This document shows positions 12,180 through 20,899 of a stretch of 64,000 nucleotides of DNA, piece by piece. Source of the DNA: Dermatemys mawii (Eukaryota > Chordata > Testudines > Dermatemydidae); assembly GCA_007922305.1 (NCBI GenBank), contig ML677364.1, positions 21,063,326 through 21,127,325 on the forward strand. The letters run 5' to 3'. Every line of letters starts with the position of its first letter. Within the stretch, counting starts at the first letter, position 1. A program made the translations under genes and the position numbers. Under the pieces are notes generated by a model, which was not told where the DNA came from, made no database searches, and was given only the letters and a program-made list of their open reading frames with translations.

Positions 12180-13500
12180 TTAAAATATAAGTACCTGTGG
12201 CATCATTTTCTCCCAAAGAAAATAAGATTATTTTGGGGTGGGAGATAAGTTCTGAGTATTTGGTTGTGACTAGACATGGACCAGAGGTGACGTGCAAATC
12301 TGAATCTAAAACTATTAAGACTTGTGTTCAGATTCAGTTGTCAAGTTGGAGCTGGGAAATTTGGGTCTGGCTCTGAATTTCCCAAAGTTCAGGCGGTGTT
12401 TGGAGATGTTGTTCTGGTTTAGTTCCATGGCTAGTTGTGTTCTTTCTGCCGGTCTCTGGGTATACAGCACATAGACTGGCTACAATCTGCCTTGAAATAT
12501 TGGTCAGTACCATATCTACATCCCAAAACAAATAATATTTCAACATAGATATTCTCTTTGTAACTAATACTTTTGTTAATAACACATTAGTACAGGGAGC
12601 ATTGGTGGTTTCGCATGCAAATAGGATGTGAGATCCTGTGTGACTTGTTGGCAGTTTGTTCTGCACCAATTGGAAAAGCTGCAGTATCTTAGTTCTGCTC
12701 TTAGCAGCAATTAGTGTTGTGGCAATAAGGAAAGCAGAATAGGTTCTGTGGTAGGGATGCTATTTAGCCAAAGAGCATATTAATGAATTACTCTATGGTG
12801 AATGTTTGCAGCTGCTTTACTGCTCATAATCACTTAACATTTCGGGGGTAAGAGAGGGCAATGGTAGAGTATACAAGAGTAAGAGGGAGAATGGAGAATT
12901 AATGCCTTATGACTCCACAGAAAGAACTGGATCATTACTCCAATGAGCCATAAACATTCAAGAAAAAATGTATTTACTAAGCATGAATGATATTTAAAGA
13001 TTTGGAATTCAGATTCAGTTTGATAAGCCTAGTAAAAGGGTATTGCTTCTCTGAGTTATCTGACCTGTCTGCGCCCCTCTTATCCACACTCTGTCTTCCT
13101 AGTCTTCACGCAAACCGACACAACCAATCTGCCCTGGTCTCCCCTTAGCTGAAGGTACTATTATGGGGGACAGGCAGTTCAGCAACCAGATGATCCTTTT
13201 TAGCTCCAAGTATCGTTTTCTGGGCAGGTTATGAGGTCCTTTTCCTTCTCTACCTCAGTCTTTTGAAGCTGGCCAAGAGTCCCACTAAATGTCCTACTTC
13301 TTTTGCAGGCCTGCTGTTGGTCTGCTCTCTTTCAAAAGACTGATATTCTGGAGCATGTGCATGTGGATGAAAGCCTTCTAGCTCCAGTTTTTCAGCTGTA
13401 GACCTGGCTGGTTTCTGCTGCTTCCCACTGAATTGGTTCTTTTAACATTTCACATTCTAAGGGTGGAATGACCCAGAGTGCAAAGGCCAATTTCAAATCC
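12180..13500. other. Unannotated DNA
   Basis: No gene recognised. The longest frame, 111 codons on the minus strand at 12,334-12,669, has no domain or motif I know and spans ordinary AT-rich sequence. The section 12,270-12,420 has a repeated 'gaatctgaatc'/'cagattcagt' flavour that may be an old interspersed repeat. Confidence 0.45.
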
Positions 13501-14075
13501 ACTTTCTTGAAGGGGTGAGAGCGATAAATTGAGATTGGCCCATTGTACCTCGGGTCGAGGAGAGGGCCCTACTGGCCTGTCTTGACATGAGTAACTGGAC
13601 ATGGGTGAGGCCTAATTTCTTGAGAGACAGGATTAGGGAGGCTACATGGATTGGCAGGCTGGAACCAGAATGTCTGTACTTGCTAAGATAAGGGGGAACA
13701 CTCAGGGAATCATTTACAATGGGCAAGATAACAATGGATAAGACAGGTGTGGACCATAGTGTATGGTAAAGAATAAATGTGCATTTATAGTGTGTGTTGT
13801 ACAGGGACTGGTTCTTACAAAGTGATCAAACCAATCCTAAAACGTCTGATGAAATGTATAGTAAATGCAATCTAATGTGTAAATGTGTATAAAGGACGAG
13901 GTTTTCTATGTAACTTTGGATGTGTGGCACAGCCTATATCGCCCCCTATGCTTGAGGCAGATGAACTCAGCGTAGCTTTACTGTATGCCAAATAAAGAAG
14001 CCTGAGTGACAAGACTGGAGTCAAACTGAGTTCTTGAGGAACCAAGCTGGAGAGGTCTCGGGGGAACCCCAACTA
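13500..14075 (+). repeat. LTR-like block (possible solo LTR)
   Basis: This region has the layout of a retroviral-type LTR: a TATA-like GTGTATAAAGGAC at about 13,886, then about 100 bp later AATAAAGAAGCCTGAGTG (polyadenylation signal at about 13,991), then a U5-like stretch ending GGGGGAACCCCAACTA, close to the usual ...CCCCAACA end. No second copy lies in the window and the 5' border is unclear, so no target duplication could be confirmed. It may be a solo LTR of an endogenous retrovirus. Confidence 0.5.
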
Positions 14076-14114
14076 GCCTCAGGCTCCTTGTCTCCCAGAA
14101 GATCACCATCTTGA

Positions 14115-14450
14115 TCTTGTAGATAAAGCAGAAGACTGGTAATCAGTTTTTATTACCAGCTCTGTCACGTGTTTTTTATGCAATGCTGATGTCCTGGGGT
14201 GGGTTGACAGGGATTAAACCTGGGAGCCAGATTATAGAGCATGAGCCTCTACTGCTTGAGACTGTCTTAGCCAAGGCAGTAGCATGCTCATCAATCTCTA
14301 GTTGGCATAGCCATGATTAAAGAGGGACAAGTAGGTGTAGCTTACATTTATAAGGCTGAGCAAGTCGCTCAATTTGTCTGTGCTCCAGTTTTCCCATCTG
14401 TATAATGGGTATAATAGTGATAGTTCTACCTACCTCAAAGTATAACCCCA
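14115..14450 (+). repeat. SINE fragment, MIR/CORE-like, split
   Basis: The first part (14,124-14,175) reads like the 5' region of a SINE, 'taaagcagaagactggtaatcag' through 'accagctctgtcacgtg'. The last part (14,355-14,450) reads 'gagcaagtcgctcaatttg', 'ccagttttcccatctgtata', 'atgggtataatagt' and 'ctacctacctcaaag', the classic MIR/CORE ending. About 175 bp of unrelated sequence sits between them, so either another insertion or divergence separates the two halves. Confidence 0.5.
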
Positions 14451-14455
14451 GACCA

Positions 14456-15040
14456 AGGGTGACCATATTTTCAAAAGGCAAAAGTGGAACAGATGCAATC
14501 ATCAGTGATGCCATCCACTGCTCCTCTTCTTCCCCCGAGACCCCGCCCTCTGGCCAGGCTGGAAGCCAGGCCAGAGGCCATGGTAAGAGCCACCCAGAGA
14601 GCCTGGGCTGCTGTGGAGAGCAGCAGACCCTCCACTGGCCCTGGTCGGGAGGCCACGGTACTTGAGAGCACCCTCCGGCCTGTGTCCCTACCCACGGGGC
14701 ACACTGCCCAGGATGGGTGGAAGGTTCAGGCTCCTTATAGGAACCCATGCTCTCTGGGTGGTTCATACTCCAGCTTCTGGCCTGGCCAGGGGGTGGGGCC
14801 TTGGAGGAAGAGGAGGAGCAGGGGCTGGAGCTTCTTGGCAAGGGAGACTAACGGCCACCTCAGCTCCCCACCCCGCACTGGGAAGAGGTTGGTGTTGCCC
14901 CTGAGCCTCAGGCAGGCACAGTGCAGCGCCACAGGGAATCCAAGACAAATGCTGTCCTGGAGTGATTCAGCCTGAGACTGGGACTTGAACTCTTCATTTC
15001 GGGACTGTCCTGTCCAATTCAGGATGGGTGGTCACTCTAG
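14456..15040. mobile_element. Foldback DNA transposon relic (hAT-like)
   Basis: The element starts AGGGTGACCATATTTTC and ends GGTGGTCACTCTAG, giving short inverted termini. Flanking 8-mers CCAGACCA (14,448-14,455) and CTAGACCA (15,041-15,048) agree at 7 of 8 positions, which fits an hAT-type 8-bp target duplication. Inside, a segment at about 14,518-14,615 is an imperfect inverted copy of about 14,740-14,825; shared blocks are CTGGCCAGG and CCACCCAGAGAGC on one arm and their complements on the other. It is GC-rich and non-coding; the 163- and 174-codon frames across it are by-products of composition and the inverted arms. Confidence 0.55.
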
Positions 15041-15041
15041 C

Positions 15042-15240
15042 TAGACCACAATCCTCAAAACACATGGAAAAATAAAGTATGACACGCAGGTAGATGGTCA
15101 ATCAAAACATGTAATAACCATAAAACAGTTAAATCATGAACACCAAGTCCAGGGAGCAGAAACCAGGAAACAAACAGGAAATGGAAGAGGGAAAAGGAAA
15201 CAAGATGCAGAAAGGCAACAAACGTATCAATCACCACAAT
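15042..15240 (-). repeat. 3' LTR remnant of gypsy element
   Basis: This segment matches about 17,515-17,815. Shared blocks include 'gtcaatcaaaacatgtaata' (17,5xx copy has one change), 'accataaaacagttaa', 'agggagcagaaaccaggaaa' and 'caaacaggaa'. The copies differ by substitutions and by a roughly 75-bp block present only in the other copy, so the pair is old. It lies directly next to the foldback element ending at 15,040. Confidence 0.7.
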
Positions 15241-15310
15241 TTCCTTCTTTTCAAAAGCTCAGCCGTACCTTGCCAGAGGCAGCCAGTTATCCCAGGGTTA
15301 CACCTCTGAT

Positions 15311-15500
15311 TCAGCTTAGGGGCTGCATGCTATTGATGTGGAACAGCTTCCCTAATTTGCCACATATCATCATACAGAAAAGAGTGTTCTCTTCCCTCTC
15401 TGTTTCCTTTTCGGTAGGAAGTATATCTTCTTGGTTAACAACGTGTTCTCTGTGCGGTAAACACACTCGCCACACTCCATATCCTGCAGCCCGCAAGAGC
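15311..15500 (-). pseudogene. Gypsy integrase C-terminal region
   Basis: The minus-strand frame contains AVYLRRGSG followed by a stretch ending HVVNQEDILP. This is the usual ending of gypsy integrases, in which a small C-terminal barrel precedes a 'VVH.xDxLxP' type motif. It sits in the expected place between the integrase core (15,616-15,876) and the 3' LTR, in a frame running from 15,643 to 15,311. Confidence 0.55.
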
Positions 15501-15615
15501 ACGCCATGAGTAATGAAAATGTTTCCAGACCCTCTCCTAAGATACACTGCTTGTCCAGAACAGAATGTGTGGGGTCTTGTGTGAATACGCTTGTTGAAAG
15601 TCGTATATTTTTTAG

Positions 15616-15876
15616 TCACATCAGTTGGCTTCGAAGATGGCAAAGGGGTGGGATGAACCTTAGCATAGATAACTTGGTGCTCATAGGTCTGTCAAACAGC
15701 CAGTAGAATGGGGTTTCTCCAGTATTTTCATGAGATGTACTCCAAATAACATATAAAGCATAACTCAGTGCAATATGTAAGAGTGTATCTAGAAATCCCT
15801 GAAGTATGTTAGCTACACACTTCTTCAGAGTCCTATGTAGTCTTTCCACTATGGCATTTCTTTGGGGATGGTACAC
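15616..15876 (-). pseudogene. Gypsy integrase core, C-terminal half
   Basis: The frame starts MYHPQRNAIVERLHRTLKKC. This matches the conserved YHPQ-N-x-VER-x-HRTLK block of retroelement integrases, containing the catalytic glutamate of the D,D-35-E triad. It is followed by a weaker 'GETPFYWLFDRPM' motif (consensus TPxxLxxGRxP). Upstream, across the PLE insertion, the core continues with 'EFEDFLMSID'. The catalytic aspartates cannot both be read. Confidence 0.8.
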
Positions 15877-15894
15877 AGCAGATTTATAATGTAC

Positions 15895-15906
15895 TGTATC
15901 AATACT
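15895..15906. repeat. 12-bp target site duplication, left copy
   Basis: TGTATCAATACT occurs here and again at 16,103-16,114, exactly bracketing the palindromic PLE micro-insertion. The duplication is perfect and lies within the older gypsy integrase sequence. Confidence 0.85.
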
Positions 15907-16102
15907 GACAAAGAGTCCTGTGGCACCTTAAAGACTAACTAAAATTTTTTTAGAGCATAAGCTTTCGTGGGCTAATACCCACTTCATCGGATGCATCGAT
16001 TTATGCTTATGCTCTAAAAAAATTTTAGTTAGTCTTTAAGGTGCCACAGGACTCTTTGTCACTTCTGCAATTCCAGACTAACACGGCTACCCCTCTGATT
16101 CT
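15907..16102. mobile_element. 196-bp palindromic PLE-end micro-insertion
   Basis: The insert has arms 15,907-15,960 and 16,007-16,060 that are exact reverse complements over 54 bp, separated by a 46-bp spacer, followed by a 42-bp tail ending in CCCCTCTGATTCT. The arms begin GACAAAGAGTCCTGTGGCAC and match the termini of the PLE at 38,228-40,552. It therefore consists only of PLE end sequence, one copy in each orientation, with no coding part. The perfect arms and perfect 12-bp duplication suggest a comparatively young insertion. It splits the gypsy integrase core. Confidence 0.85.
15950..15998 (-). ncRNA. Hammerhead-ribozyme-like motif in PLE end
   Basis: Read on the minus strand, the sequence runs CCGATGA, A, GTGGG-TATTAG-CCCAC (5-bp stem II), GAAA, AGC-TTAT-GCT (3-bp stem III), then C. 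This is the element order of a type I hammerhead (CUGANGA, stem II, GAAA, stem III, NUH), with cleavage expected after the final C at about 15,953. Hammerheads with very short stem III are known from PLE terminal repeats. Departures are C for U at position 4, an extra A before stem II and no obvious stem I, so activity is uncertain. Confidence 0.45.
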
Positions 16103-16221
16103 TGTATCAATACTCATCAGAAAGTCTTCAAACTCTTTATAGGAAAGATGTCTCATTCTGAAACAAGGCTCACTACTGGCCAAACATTGCAAATAAAGTG
16201 GTTAGGCAAGAATTTAGCTCC

Positions 16222-16518
16222 TCAGAGGTCGGTGCATTGTGAAATTATGACTGAAAAGGGGTAACGTGAGCAATAGTCTATAACAGCATCTTTTATAAAA
16301 CTGCATTTGGCCACATTCAACTTTATGCCAGCTTGTTGGGGACAGGTGAGCACCTGGTCCAGAATAACATTATGCCCAAGAAGGGTCTTAGCAAAGATGA
16401 GAATATCATCCAAATAACAACATGCACCCTGGTAGAGGTGGAGGTGGAATGGCCATTTGAATGGTCCCTTACAATATGTGCTAACTACATATCCTAAACA
16501 ATCTGATGCACTCTGCAT
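16222..16518 (-). pseudogene. Gypsy reverse transcriptase palm fused to integrase start
   Basis: The open frame carries CCYLDDILIFAKT, where YLDD is the catalytic motif C of reverse transcriptase, followed by GHNVILDQVL and AGIKLNVAKCSF, the standard gypsy continuation (thumb-side block). Immediately after KCSF the frame reads AVIDYCSRYPF, the start of an integrase catalytic core (DYxSR block with the first catalytic aspartate). RNase H and the integrase zinc-binding region should lie between. The frame is thus an in-frame deletion junction at about 16,290-16,310. Confidence 0.8.
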
Positions 16519-16544
16519 TTTGCTATGAAGCTGGGAACTTCTTT

Positions 16545-16660
16545 ACCAGATCCGAGGAAGAGCTCTGTGTGGCTTGAAAGCTTGTCTTTCTCACCCACAG
16601 AAGTTGGTCCAATAAAAGATATCACCCTGACCTCACCCACTTTGCCTCTCTAAAATCTGT
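16545..16660 (+). mobile_element. 3' end fragment of a second PLE family
   Basis: The segment reads 'gatccgaggaagagctctgtg', 'gaaagcttgtctttctcac', 'agaagttggtccaataaaag', then a CCTGACCTCACCCACTTTGC motif and 'ctctctaaaat'. The same tail occurs at about 61,935-62,040 downstream of PLE coding relics. It sits inside the gypsy reverse transcriptase, between the fingers block (16,660-16,800) and the palm block. It retains a hammerhead-like order (CCGAGGA, GAGCTC/GGCTT stem, GAAA). Confidence 0.55.
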
Positions 16661-16810
16661 GCAAAGTCAAATGTTGCCATTCTTCTTGTATATGGTAACT
16701 GCCGGTGAAATCCAATCCACAGGCCCTTCTACCTCCCAAATGAAGCCATTATCTTTCATGTGTTGCAATTCTGTTCAGATCTTGTCCGTAAGTACAGGAG
16801 GTACATGATT
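16660..16810 (-). pseudogene. Gypsy reverse transcriptase, fingers region
   Basis: On the minus strand, one frame reads KDNGFIWEVEGPVDWISPAV and continues TIYKKNGNI. This corresponds to the conserved fingers motif of gypsy reverse transcriptases (P-x-x-W-x-S-P-x-V ... KKNG-x-x-R). It lies upstream of the YLDD palm block in the right order, with a PLE tail inserted between them. Stops occur on both sides. Confidence 0.65.
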
Positions 16811-17072
16811 TGCAGGCAGTGCAAAGGGCTTGGTGTTCAAATCCAATGGCAGAGACAGACAATGGATATCCCATGGACAGAATACCGTCACTGTTAAATA
16901 AATCGTGGTGTCTGAATGATATGTTGGTATCCCTTTCTATTCTAGAAGAGCTATTCTATTCTAGCTTACATAACTACTCCTCAGGTGGGTAGTGTAGACC
17001 TGGCCTTAGTAACTGTGGCTTCAAAAGTTAAGAGTTCTAACACCTTCAGCCAGTGACCATTTGCTCAGGCAG

Positions 17073-17500
17073 TCACTGGCTATGCCCATCACAAAAAGGT
17101 CCCTGAGCTTGATCATCATAACATCCCTGAATCACAGTCAAGGGCCAGCTGCCACAAATGACATGCAAATTCACATAGTGTTTTGTTGGGCCACTGTCGA
17201 GCTTTAAAAAAAACATTTTCCATTTTAAGAGAACAGAAGCTGCACTCACAACATATTTATTGAGAAGCTGGATAGACACATCAAAGGAAGGCTTGGGCTC
17301 TTTGAGTTCATCATAAAGATCAATTCCATCACACCGCAAGCAGTTCTGCAGCAAGGGTAATCTAGCAACATCAGAGAGTTGCAGGATCTGCACGTAGTTC
17401 CAAAAATTCGGAATAAAGTATCGCTTGTCAACAGTTGAAGGGTGCGCAGGTGGCATGAGTAGCAGAATAAAAGCACTTGATGCCATAATTTTACGCTCTG
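17073..17500 (-). pseudogene. Gypsy gag-like region
   Basis: The minus-strand frame (open from 17,576 to 17,073) carries FIPNFWNYVQ, LPLLQNCLRCDGIDLYDEL, then SFDVSIQLLNKYVV and, further on, HYVNLHVICGSW. The order matches the Ty3/gypsy gag core: a short helical region, a cysteine-containing 'LL..CG..G...f..L' block, then 'Y...v..L..yF' and 'eyv..Lr.la..C'. No zinc knuckle is visible. The first 25 or so codons of the open frame derive from the LTR, so gag probably began near the Met at about 17,484. Confidence 0.6.
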
Positions 17501-17514
17501 ATGCATTCCAGAAT

Positions 17515-17815
17515 ACAATCCCCAAAACACAAAGAAAATGAAGCAAGAGACACAGGTAGGAGGTCAATCGAAACATGTAATAACCATAAAAAAGTTAAGT
17601 CAGCAACAGTCTGAACAAAACATAACTACAGTCCACAATGGCAGATATGTAGCACCAGGCACTGAGTAACTGCACACACCCAACACTGGGCACCCGCCAT
17701 ACTCCAGAAGAACAGAAACTGGAACTCTGAGTTCAGGGAGCAGGAACCAGGAAACAAACAGGAATATGGAGCAGGAAGCAAGGAGCAGAAAAGCAACACA
17801 GATAGACACCAGTCA
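17515..17815 (-). repeat. 5' LTR remnant of gypsy element
   Basis: This is the partner of 15,042-15,240. Shared stretches include 'caatcgaaacatgtaataac', 'agggagcaggaaccaggaaa' and 'caaacaggaatatgg'. The stretch 17,612-17,715 has no counterpart in the 3' copy, so one LTR carries an insertion or the other a deletion. Neither outer border shows an obvious target duplication. Confidence 0.65.
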
Positions 17816-18296
17816 TCAGAGTAATGAAACTGATATCATTAGTGTTTGTAAAGTGCTTTGAGATCCTTGTATGGCAGATACTACGAAATGCAAACCTATT
17901 AATATTACTTGTGGGAAAGGTGGCAAGGGCACCATTACAGATTTTGGGAAGGGAGGCAACCTTAACCGTGATTCCAGGGGCTGCTTAGGCAGCTGAAAAC
18001 TCTAGTCTTTTGGCAGATAACCTAACAATTAGCTGACAGGAACATTGTATCTAATTCCTATATAAAAGCAAGAAAATTAAATAAATATTAGACCCACTCA
18101 GCTCTAATACTAACATGTTCTGACATCTTGTGGCAAAACACTTAAGGGACACTGGCTAGGTTTAAAATGTTAATGCATATTCTTACTTTGTTATTAACTC
18201 TACAGAGAGAGAGAGACCCACCCCATCAGGACTTCTGGGTTCTATCTAAGCTCTGGGAGGGCAGTGGAGTCTTGTGGGTTACAGTCGGGGGGTAGA

Positions 18297-19500
18297 TACA
18301 TCTGGGTTATATACAAGAACATCAGAATGGCCATACTAGGAAAGACAAATGATCCATCTAGCCCAGAATTCTGTCTTCCAACAGTGGCCAATGCCAAGTG
18401 CTTCAGAGGGAATGACCAGAACAGGCAATCATCATTGAGTGATCCATCCCCTGTCGCTCATTCCCAGCTTCTGGCAAATAGAGGCCAGAGACACCATTCC
18501 TGCCATCCTGGCTAATAGCTACTGATGGACCTATCCTCCATGAACGTATCTAGTTCTTTTTTGAACCCTGTTATAGTTTTGTCCTTCACAACATCCCCTG
18601 GCAAAGAGTTCCATGGGTTGAGTGTGAAGAAATATTTCCTTTTGTTTGTTTTAAATCTGCTGCCTAATACTTTTATTGGGTGACCCCTAAAGTTCTTGTG
18701 TTATGTGAAGGAGTAAACAACATTTCTTTATTCAATTTTTCCACACCATTCATGATTTTATAGATCAATATCATATCCCCCCCATAGTCACCTCTTTTCC
18801 TAACTGAAAAGTCCCAGTCTTATTAATCTCTCCTCATGTGGCAGCCATTCCATACCCCTAATCATTTCTGTTGCCCTTCTTTGTACCATTTCCAAATCCA
18901 ATATATATATTTTTGAGATGGGGTGACCACATCTGCATGTATTATTCAAGACGTGGGCATACCATGGATTTATATAGAGGCAATATGATATTTTTCACTT
19001 ATTATCTATCCCTTTCCTAATAATTCCCAACATTCCATTAGCTTTTTTGATTGCCTCTGCACACTAAGCAGATGTTTTGAGAGAACTACACACAATGACT
19101 CCAAGATCTCTTTCTTGACGGGTAACACTTAATTTAGACCCCATCATTTTGAATGTATAGTTGGGAATATATTTTGCCATGTGCATTACTTGCATTTATC
19201 AACACTGAATTTCATTGGCCATTTTGTTGTCCGGTCACCCAGTTTTGTGAGATCCCTTTGTAACTCTTTGCAGTTAGCTTTGGACTTAACTATCTTGAGT
19301 AATTTTGTATCATCTGCAAATTTTGACACCTCACAGTTTAACCTTTTTTTTTAGATCATTTATGAATATGTTGAATAGCAGTGGTCCCAGTACAGACCCC
19401 TGGGGAGGACTTACCTCTCTTCACTCTGAAAACTGACCTTTTGTTTCCCATTTTTTAACTGGAGTGCCTGACAATGCTTTCAGGATCATCTACTGATTCT
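18297..19500 (-). mobile_element. CR1 LINE fragment, antisense
   Basis: This is one of the longer CR1 copies here, in antisense. Recognisable blocks on the plus strand are the 3' end ('agaacatcagaatggccatac', 'ccatctagcccagaattctg'), then 'ccatgaacgtatctagttct', 'ttccatgggttgagtgtgaa' and 'ttttaaatctgctgcctaat'. Also present are 'atgattttatagatcaatat', 'ttagcttttttgattgcc' and 'tttgtatcatctgcaaattt'. It is 5' truncated and has no open ORF2. Confidence 0.9.
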
Positions 19501-19559
19501 TAATTTAATTTAATGACAAGCCCTTTGTTATCTTAATCACCCTGCCTCTGTTTATATAC

Positions 19560-20700
19560 AAACTCCTTGCCCCAAGGGCAGAAGCTGAGAGCAGCACAGA
19601 ACTCATCACATTCCAATCTCAAGCTCCCTCTGGGGCAAGGGCATGGGCTGTGAGCAGACTTCTAGTATGAAACTCAGGGGGGTGCAGTACTTAACCCCAA
19701 AATGGTACCCCTAGAAGGAATTCTTAACAGCTGGAGTCAAAATATCCTTCATGACAAGCTTCAGAAAGACCACTCCCAAAGTAGACCTGCTAATATTGAG
19801 GCTATCAGCTTACTAGGACACCAAAGACTTGCAATCAGCTAACGCAGCATAAGGGCCATGTTGACTCCTCCCTCACTGGGAGTCATTTGTTACAATTTCC
19901 TAAAACCTCAAAACAAGCTTGCAGTTTCAATTGAAGTTCTAGGTAAAGATTTGGCAGCGTGTGTATCTTACTTTATCCAACCTAGCTATCCACCTCAATA
20001 TGAATTGTCTTTTTTTTTCATTATTGAAATTTTGCAAGGACCATGAAGTGGATAAAATAAACCATAGGAAAATGATGAACAATGCTACGCGTTCTGATGT
20101 CATCCAAAACCACTCAAGCTCTGCTCTTGTGTTTATTACGCTCAGAATTAATCGAGTGTTTGCACAGCCTTATCTATTATGGTTCTTTAATGATTCCTTC
20201 TCTTTACTGCAATCATTATTTTTCCAGAGAGCCCCATCCCCTTTGCCTTTTTATACTTACTTTGTGCTGGTGCTCACAGCAATATCAAACCGATACTGGC
20301 AATTAAGTGGCACCACCACCTGCTTGTTCACAACATTGTCTTCCATAGTGCTCCCCCTTCCTTAGCAAAGTGTCGTACCATATTAATAGCCTGAAGTCTT
20401 CTAGCATTCTCCCTCTGGGTGTCTGCTTTCTGCACCCAGTGGGTGAGCGTCAATTTCAAAGCCATGTCTACTGGCTCGGTGCATTTGTCATCTTCAAATC
20501 CAGCTTTCTAATTTGCAAATAGTGCTCTGTTTTAGCTCACACATCATGAACCTAACAAAATAGAACCCTTGGTTGGGATGCTTTGATGTCATTAATAGGG
20601 TAGGGTCATGTATTTTGAATATGCTGGAGAACATTAATACCAGTCAGGGGTGTCAATCTTTTCTTTCCACATAGTCACTGAAGTGCTTTACCAATAATTA
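19560..20700. other. Unannotated DNA
   Basis: No gene is recognised. Open frames at 19,858-20,365 (62-134 codons, plus strand) overlap in several frames and lack motifs. A tract of eight or nine T residues lies near 20,010. Confidence 0.5.
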
Positions 20701-20705
20701 CAGGC

Positions 20706-20895
20706 ATGTCGCGTGTTGCGCGAGGGTTCCGTTCCACGGTTACCGCGTAAAGCGGAAACCGCGTATAGCCAGAACCCATTCACGTCAATGGGAGGTGAAA
20801 TCGCGCCCCTTACAGGAAGTTTTTTAAAAAAAATTCCCCCCCACTTTTTTTTTTGCGGACCGTGTAAAGCTGAGATCGCGTATGTTAAATACGCC
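20706..20895. repeat. CpG-rich short repeat-like block
   Basis: A dense cluster of CG dinucleotides (GTCGCGTGTTGCGCGAGGG, ACCGCGTAAAGCGGAAACCG, TGAGATCGCGTATG) stands out from CpG-poor surroundings. A TTTTTTAAAAAAAA stretch followed by C and T runs lies in the middle (20,820-20,860). The motifs CCGCGTAAAGC and CCGTGTAAAGCTGAG recur within it. It may be a recent insertion of a CpG-rich repeat not yet decayed by deamination. I cannot name the family. Confidence 0.4.
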
Positions 20896-20899
20896 TAAG

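Larger units (their letters stand above)
15042..17815 (-). mobile_element. Ty3/gypsy LTR retrotransposon, degraded
   Basis: On the minus strand the order is 5' LTR remnant (about 17,515-17,815), gag (about 17,500-17,073), reverse transcriptase (about 16,800-16,300), integrase (about 16,290-15,311) and 3' LTR remnant (about 15,042-15,240). That is the Ty3/gypsy order, with integrase after reverse transcriptase. The protease and RNase H regions were not found, and pol has an internal deletion. Two PLE-derived pieces interrupt it: 15,907-16,102 and about 16,545-16,660. Frames are broken throughout, so the copy is inactive. Confidence 0.8.

Noticed and set aside
14317..14841. 174-codon frame as a gene
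   Set aside because: It spans the inverted arms of the foldback element at 14,456-15,040 and has no domain.
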